Shown one piece after another: positions 59,399 through 64,000 of a stretch of DNA of 64,000 bases. Source of the stretch: an uncultured Halomonas sp. (GTDB taxonomy: Bacteria; Pseudomonadota; Gammaproteobacteria; Pseudomonadales; Halomonadaceae); assembly GCF_947500835.1 (NCBI RefSeq), contig NZ_CANMTQ010000004.1, positions 124,001 through 188,000 of the forward strand. Reading direction: 5' to 3'. Made by a program: the position numbers and the translations under genes. Position 1 is the stretch's first letter. Each line of letters starts with the position of its first letter. Below the pieces are notes generated by a model. That model worked only from the letters and a program-made list of their open reading frames with translations, was not told where the DNA came from and ran no database searches.

Positions 59399-59624
59399 TT
59401 TACAGTCTCCTTTGGACGTTAATTGAGATGGCGGTGATTGAAAAAGTATTGTCCCGAAGACATTGATCGAACGTGCATTTATTACGTTGGGCTTTAATGC
59501 AGTCGCTGACAGCGATTAAACCTTACGCGTCATCGTCAGCCCAAAGAAACGATGCATCAAGGAACTAGATCAGGCAAAACGTCTCCAATCAGCCACGCTA
59601 CAATACAAATCCACGGAGAAAAAT

Positions 59625-60245
59625 GTGCGCAAGTTACTGCTTCCCTTTACGTTGACGCTGGCGGCGTCCCTCCCCGCCCTCGCTCAGTCTGACAGTGCCC
59701 AGGCCGAGGATGCCACGGCGGTATTTGCCGGCGGCTGTTTCTGGTGCATGGAAGAGGCCTACGACGAAATCGAGGGGGTCAAGGCTACCACGTCGGGCTA
59801 TATCGGTGGCGAAAAGTCAAACCCCAGCTATCAACAGGTTTCCCGGGGCGAGACCCAACACGTCGAAGCGGTCGAGGTCGAATATGACCCACAGGCCGTG
59901 GACTATGCCACCCTGCTGCAGGCCTTCTGGCACAACATCGACCCCTTCGCCGAGAATCGCCAGTTCTGTGACAGTGGCCCGCAGTATCGCAGCGCCATTT
60001 TCTATCAAAACGATGAGCAAAAAAACCTGGCCGAGAAAACCAAGAAAGAACTGGAAGCGCGTTTCGGTCAGCCAATCGCTACCCAGATCATTCCCGCCAA
60101 TCAATTCTGGGAAGCGGAGGGGTATCATCAGGATTACTACAAGAAAAACCCCATACGTTATCGTTTCTACAAGGCGGGCTGTGGCCGCACCGATCGACTG
60201 AAGGAAGTCTGGGGCGACCAGGCAGGCCTGCCCGGCAGCAAGTAG
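59625..60245 (+). CDS. msrA: Peptide methionine sulfoxide reductase MsrA, exported form
   Basis: Repairs Met-S-sulfoxide. It has 206 residues with a signal peptide (1-20, ending LPALA-Q), catalytic GCFWCMEE (Cys38), TSGYIGGE, HVEAVEVEYDP and resolving cysteines in NRQFCDSG or KAGCGR. The usual MsrA is cytoplasmic, so this copy probably protects envelope proteins. The start is GTG with GGAG upstream. Divergent from the TVP38 fusion; 59399-59624 between them shows no clear site. Confidence 0.93.
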   Translation: MRKLLLPFTLTLAASLPALAQSDSAQAEDATAVFAGGCFWCMEEAYDEIEGVKATTSGYIGGEKSNPSYQQVSRGETQHVEAVEVEYDPQAVDYATLLQAFWHNIDPFAENRQFCDSGPQYRSAIFYQNDEQKNLAEKTKKELEARFGQPIATQIIPANQFWEAEGYHQDYYKKNPIRYRFYKAGCGRTDRLKEVWGDQAGLPGSK

Positions 60246-60278
60246 CGGCTTCGATGCGGTTCATGCAATGGATCTTGG

Positions 60279-61457
60279 CTATGGCGCAGTGCGGCGCCAT
60301 AGCCAGATGGTCAGGCTCAATGTTCCCAGCAGCACCAGCCAGGAAGCCAGCGCTACCCCTTGCCAGCCCGCCATGCCCCAGAACGGCTCGAGATAGAAAC
60401 CACCGAGACTGGCGCCCAGATAATAGAACACGAGATAGAGTGCCGTGGCACTACCCCGGGAATGGGTCGCCTGTCGCCCTACCCAGCTCGACGCCATGGA
60501 GTGGCATACAAAGAAGCCAAAGGCGTTGATCACAAGCCCCAGTAGAATGATCGGCAAAGATGCGCTCAGTGTCACCAAGGTGCCGCCCATCAGGATCAGG
60601 ATACCCAGCATCATGCACATCGGCTGAGGTAAGCGCTGGGACAGCCTGCCGGATAGCGCCGACCCAAGCGTTCCTCCCAGATAGGTCACGAAGATCATGC
60701 CCAGCCACTGCATCGACAGGGAGTAAGGCGCCTCATGCAGGCGAAAGGTGATATAGCTGTATTGATTGATGAAAATGAAAAAATTCAGTCCGCCAATCAG
60801 ATAGGCAGACAGCAGCAGCGGGTTACGTAGATGATCGACCAGGGCCTCGAGGGCAACCTTAAAGCGAAACCGGCGCGGCGTGAAACAGCGGGCCGCCGGC
60901 AATAGCCACCAGAAGATAGCGACACAGGCCACGCTAAGCAGCCCCACCGCCATGAAGCTCGCGTGCCACCCCCCGTACTCGCCGGCAAAGCCTCCCAGGA
61001 CACGCCCACCGATCCCCCCGAGGGTATTGGCGCTGATATAAAGCCCCACCGCCAGCATCAAGGCACGATGATCGAATTCGTCCCCCATCCAGGCAATCGC
61101 CACCGCCGGCAGCCCTCCCAGCACCAGGCCTTGAAGCGCTCGGACGATGAGCAGCAGCGTGAAATCATCGACGAACATCAAGGATAGCGAACATAGCGCC
61201 GCCGCCAGCAAGGTCAAGCGCATGATGCGATCGCGCCCGATGGCATCGGACAGCGGACCGAATATGAGCAACGAACAGGCAAGCGTCACCAATGCCGCTG
61301 ACATTACCAGGGAGGCTTCGAGGGTCGACACGCCGAACTCGAGACGCAGCTCCGGCAGCAGCGGTTGAACGGCATAAAGATTGACGAAGACGATAAAAGA
61401 GCCCAGGCACAAGGCCAGGGTCGCACGCCACCAGTCCCGGCTATAGGCTTCGATCAT
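60279..61457 (-). CDS. MFS transporter (YnfM-like)
   Basis: Twelve-helix major-facilitator protein of about 392 residues with the A-like loop FGPLSDAIGRDRIMR between helices 2 and 3, RALQGLVLGGLPAVAIAWMGDEF, and GRVLGGFAGEYGGWHASF at helix 5. It most resembles the YnfM/arabinose-efflux group. I use ATG 61457; a TTG at 61466 would overlap the preceding stop. Substrate unknown. Confidence 0.9.
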   Translation of the reverse strand: MIEAYSRDWWRATLALCLGSFIVFVNLYAVQPLLPELRLEFGVSTLEASLVMSAALVTLACSLLIFGPLSDAIGRDRIMRLTLLAAALCSLSLMFVDDFTLLLIVRALQGLVLGGLPAVAIAWMGDEFDHRALMLAVGLYISANTLGGIGGRVLGGFAGEYGGWHASFMAVGLLSVACVAIFWWLLPAARCFTPRRFRFKVALEALVDHLRNPLLLSAYLIGGLNFFIFINQYSYITFRLHEAPYSLSMQWLGMIFVTYLGGTLGSALSGRLSQRLPQPMCMMLGILILMGGTLVTLSASLPIILLGLVINAFGFFVCHSMASSWVGRQATHSRGSATALYLVFYYLGASLGGFYLEPFWGMAGWQGVALASWLVLLGTLSLTIWLWRRTAP

Positions 61458-61462
61458 TGGAT

Positions 61463-63934
61463 TCAATGTAACGTGCGGCTATCGCCGGTGAGCGTGTCGA
61501 TGTGGGTAAGCGCCCAATGGCGCGGTCTGGAACCGGGAAAATCCAGACTTGCCCAGGGGCCAGCCAAGGGCGGCGCTCCACACAGCCAGGCAACCAGCCC
61601 CTCGCGAAAATCCCGCAGAAAGGTTTCACGCTCCTCGGTTTCGCCCATGAAGAAGGCAAACCCCGCATAGAGCCCTTCCGCATAGGTCTGCCAACTTGCG
61701 TAATGCTGCTGAGCCATGGCGACAGCCTTGTCGAGCACCTGCTCCAGGGCCGTCGCATTCAGCCAGCCGACCATGCGCCCGGTGACCGCCAAGTCAACGG
61801 CCTGGGCCAGATCCCAGGCCGTCATATCGGTGTCGTTACAGCGGGTGTCGTTATCGCGTACTCGTTGCAGCCGCAAAAGATGATGACGCTCTTCTTGGGA
61901 GCACTCCCCGGATTCAAGAATGGCTATTTCCTCTTTCAAGCGGGCTCGATTCAAGGTGTAAGGCGCATAGTTGATCTGGTACTCCTGACGATCTCCGGCA
62001 TCGAGCAGAAACGTCAGGAATTCCTGCAGTTCACTCGCGTTATGCAAGCCATAATGGCTATCCAGCCATTGACGCGCCGCCTCGTTTTCCAATGCACTCT
62101 CGCATTGAGGCTTGTTCCATATTCCCGGGTTGAGCGGCCCGGTCAGGGCCAGGGCGGTAAATTGAAGCAGCGTAGGCCTGGGTCCAGGCTCCTGCCAAAA
62201 CGTGCACTGCCAATCGAGCCAGTGAAAGCAGCTTCCCGGATCGTCTTGATGCCAACGTATTTCATGCACCAACGTATCGTCCGGCATTTCCGGCAATACC
62301 GTCTCCCAAGCGATCCAGGCCTCGAGCAGCTTCTTGGGATTTCCATAAAGATGACACAACACGCTACGCAAGGCCTGGGCAAGCGCCGCGGTTTCTCGAG
62401 GCTCGAAATCGCCGCTGTCATCCGCCATCAGCACATAAAACGCGTATTTCTCCGCCATGTGGATGGTGGCGGCATGCCTGGCGCAGGACGCCAGTGAATT
62501 GCGAACATACTGAGCTTCAAGGGAGGGCTGCCCAAATACGGTTTTGCTGGGCGGCAACATGTTGTGTGCTGCGTCCGCGGCCAGCTGATTGAGATGATGA
62601 GACTGGGCTGGTAGCCAATAACGCGCCAATCCTTGTACACCTTCATCCGCGAACAGGCCCAGGGTCTCGGTGAGATAACGCTGGGCGTCCTGACGACGCG
62701 CCTCGGCTTTCTCACCGGGTATCGCACCAGGAATGCCTTGGCGGTAAAGCAGTTCGGGTTCGCGTATCGATGCCAATGCCAATACCCAGTGCCAGGCATC
62801 ACGCCGCCAATCCTGCATGGCTTTGCGCGATATCTCCCGCTGCGCGTTGTTGATCAACTCTGCGAGCGGCAAGCGCCAGGGGGATACTGGTGAATGAAGC
62901 AACAGCGCTGTCTCTTCATCGAACAGCTTGCCAACGGATGGCTGGCCTTCGAACAAGGCCCGCCCGCGCTGATAGGCCCGGATGAGCGCTGTCCAGTCGC
63001 TGTAACGCGTGGTCAGTAGATCGATGCCATGCAGTGCGAAATGCTCGGCTTCGCCGCTTTCAAGCCACCCCAGAACCCAACCGGCATAGGCCAGATCGAT
63101 CACCCGTAGCCAGTCCCAGGCCGCCCATTCCAACGGCTCACCTTGATCGATGAACGCCAGCAATGTCTCACCGTAACGGCGTTGATCGACGAGCCCCGCC
63201 AACCAGGCTTGACGCTCGGCCCCATCCTGTTCCACCAGCCTCGCCACGTCGAGATCCCAACCATAGCGGTGCCCCTGGGACGCCAGCCACAACAGCGTGC
63301 GGATCAAGTCCTCACGGCCACCCACCTGCCATACCTGCTCGAGCCAGGCCGCGGCGTCCGGCCAGTCCTGCAACTGATCAGAAGACTCCATCAAGAGCGG
63401 CGCGAATAGCGCCCGGGGGAGCCACACCCTTGCAGCCTGAGTATCTGGCCACAAGGGTTCGTCATTGCGTGTGGCCAGATGATCGCTCAGCAATGGCCAG
63501 GTAACACCCTGCCCTTCATGCTCCAGGGTCGCCAGCACTTCGCTGTACCTGACAAAGGCTTCGTCGCCCTGCGCCCAGCCGCGATCCAGACGGGCGCCAC
63601 GCAATGCCGCCAGCCATTCATCCAGGCTGGCATGGCGGGCTTGAATGTCCCTTGCCAGACGCAGTATCCAGGCCTTGGCACGCTCGGCGCTCAACCAGCC
63701 AGCAGCCACTGCCAGCGCCAGCAATTCGATGACCGCCAGTTGACGCTGTGGATCCGGCTTCTCGGCAGGAAAGGCCTCGAGCAACCGCCATCCGAGTTCG
63801 CCGCGTTCGGTAATACCGAATTCGGTTAGTCGCGCCAGGGCTTGGGATGGCTCTACGGCAACCGGATCGGGCTCAAACGCCCAGCCACACAGCACCAACT
63901 GCTGCGACCACCATGCATCAAGTGGGTCTACCAA
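61463..63934 (-). CDS. Large DUF1266-domain protein
   Basis: An 823-residue soluble protein, Trp-rich and acidic. The C-terminal quarter matches DUF1266: MTAWDLAQAVDLAVTGRMVGWL, followed by MAQQHYASWQTYAEGLYAGFAFFM. Similar but degenerate segments occur earlier (WDWLRVIDLAYAGWVLGWLES and WTALIRAYQRGRALF near 270-320; LLALAVAAGWLSAERAKAWILRLARDI near 75), so the protein may be several diverged DUF1266 units in tandem. The start is TTG at 63934 with GAGGTG seven bases upstream. The stop lies six bases before the ATG used for the MFS gene, so they may be coupled. Function unknown (E. coli YbeR and YbeU share the domain). Confidence 0.75.
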   Translation of the reverse strand: MVDPLDAWWSQQLVLCGWAFEPDPVAVEPSQALARLTEFGITERGELGWRLLEAFPAEKPDPQRQLAVIELLALAVAAGWLSAERAKAWILRLARDIQARHASLDEWLAALRGARLDRGWAQGDEAFVRYSEVLATLEHEGQGVTWPLLSDHLATRNDEPLWPDTQAARVWLPRALFAPLLMESSDQLQDWPDAAAWLEQVWQVGGREDLIRTLLWLASQGHRYGWDLDVARLVEQDGAERQAWLAGLVDQRRYGETLLAFIDQGEPLEWAAWDWLRVIDLAYAGWVLGWLESGEAEHFALHGIDLLTTRYSDWTALIRAYQRGRALFEGQPSVGKLFDEETALLLHSPVSPWRLPLAELINNAQREISRKAMQDWRRDAWHWVLALASIREPELLYRQGIPGAIPGEKAEARRQDAQRYLTETLGLFADEGVQGLARYWLPAQSHHLNQLAADAAHNMLPPSKTVFGQPSLEAQYVRNSLASCARHAATIHMAEKYAFYVLMADDSGDFEPRETAALAQALRSVLCHLYGNPKKLLEAWIAWETVLPEMPDDTLVHEIRWHQDDPGSCFHWLDWQCTFWQEPGPRPTLLQFTALALTGPLNPGIWNKPQCESALENEAARQWLDSHYGLHNASELQEFLTFLLDAGDRQEYQINYAPYTLNRARLKEEIAILESGECSQEERHHLLRLQRVRDNDTRCNDTDMTAWDLAQAVDLAVTGRMVGWLNATALEQVLDKAVAMAQQHYASWQTYAEGLYAGFAFFMGETEERETFLRDFREGLVAWLCGAPPLAGPWASLDFPGSRPRHWALTHIDTLTGDSRTLH

Positions 63935-64000
63935 ATCATCACACCTCAGATACTTGCGCCGCTGAAAAGGAAGAAACGATATAGTGTAACGGAAAGTGAT

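Overview
The window reads as one contiguous piece of chromosome from a moderately GC-rich gammaproteobacterium. It is most probably a member of the Halomonadaceae or a close relative. Pointers are a compatible-solute (BCCT) transporter, a 1615-residue NAD-glutamate dehydrogenase, a Pseudomonas-type 532-residue isocitrate lyase, and gene orders shared with Pseudomonas and E. coli (rlmKL-rmf-pyrD; icd/rluE-nudJ-mnmA-hflD-purB; aat-bpt-infA beside clpA-clpS; ftsK-lolA). The species call is inference. No rRNA, tRNA, CRISPR array, prophage or intact insertion sequence was seen.

Layout. 1-3.1 kb: the end of a BCCT transporter, then an NhaC-like antiporter overlapping a universal stress protein gene. 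3.3-6.0 kb: an ECF42-type sigma-factor operon (YCII, VOC, YCII, sigma) with its own candidate promoter; its fifth gene, a DUF1428 gene, has collapsed to about 56 bp. 6.1-11.2 kb: a BTAD/winged-helix regulator fused to an alpha/beta hydrolase, divergent from a homocysteine methyltransferase and a secreted TPR protein, followed by a lone three-helix membrane protein. Two promoters here share an unusual triple heptamer repeat with a 12-bp pitch. 11.3-26.5 kb: housekeeping genes (MOSC, pdxB, WGR, a MITE-like repeat, DUF836 thioredoxin-fold, rlmKL, rmf, pyrD, PPC-like exported protein, NAD-GDH, trmA, murI). 26.5-31.5 kb: the most accessory-looking part. An AT-rich stretch leads into a cytochrome b/EB_dh fusion with its own flavin/2Fe-2S reductase, then a LexA-controlled umuDC operon whose UmuD lacks both catalytic residues.

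31.5-41.4 kb: a hemerythrin-like protein that has lost metal ligands, rarA, a phospholipase-D lipoprotein, lolA and ftsK, then aat, bpt and infA. 41.6-54 kb: clpA and clpS, icd, the rluE-nudJ-mnmA-hflD-purB-roxA run, a GNAT enzyme and aceA. Aat, Bpt, ClpA and ClpS together make a complete bacterial N-degron route within 5 kb; Icd and AceA form the glyoxylate branch point. 54-64 kb: a glycine-zipper lipoprotein, a small membrane protein, a SlyD-like FKBP, a DUF3047 protein, a CDP-alcohol phosphatidyltransferase, a TVP38-disulfide reductase fusion, exported MsrA, an MFS transporter and a large DUF1266 protein.

The best candidates for new biology are the BTAD-hydrolase regulator with its 12-bp-pitch promoters, the dyad-less UmuD, and the cytochrome b/EB_dh plus reductase pair. 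All functional statements rest on reading motifs and family resemblance by eye; no searches were run.
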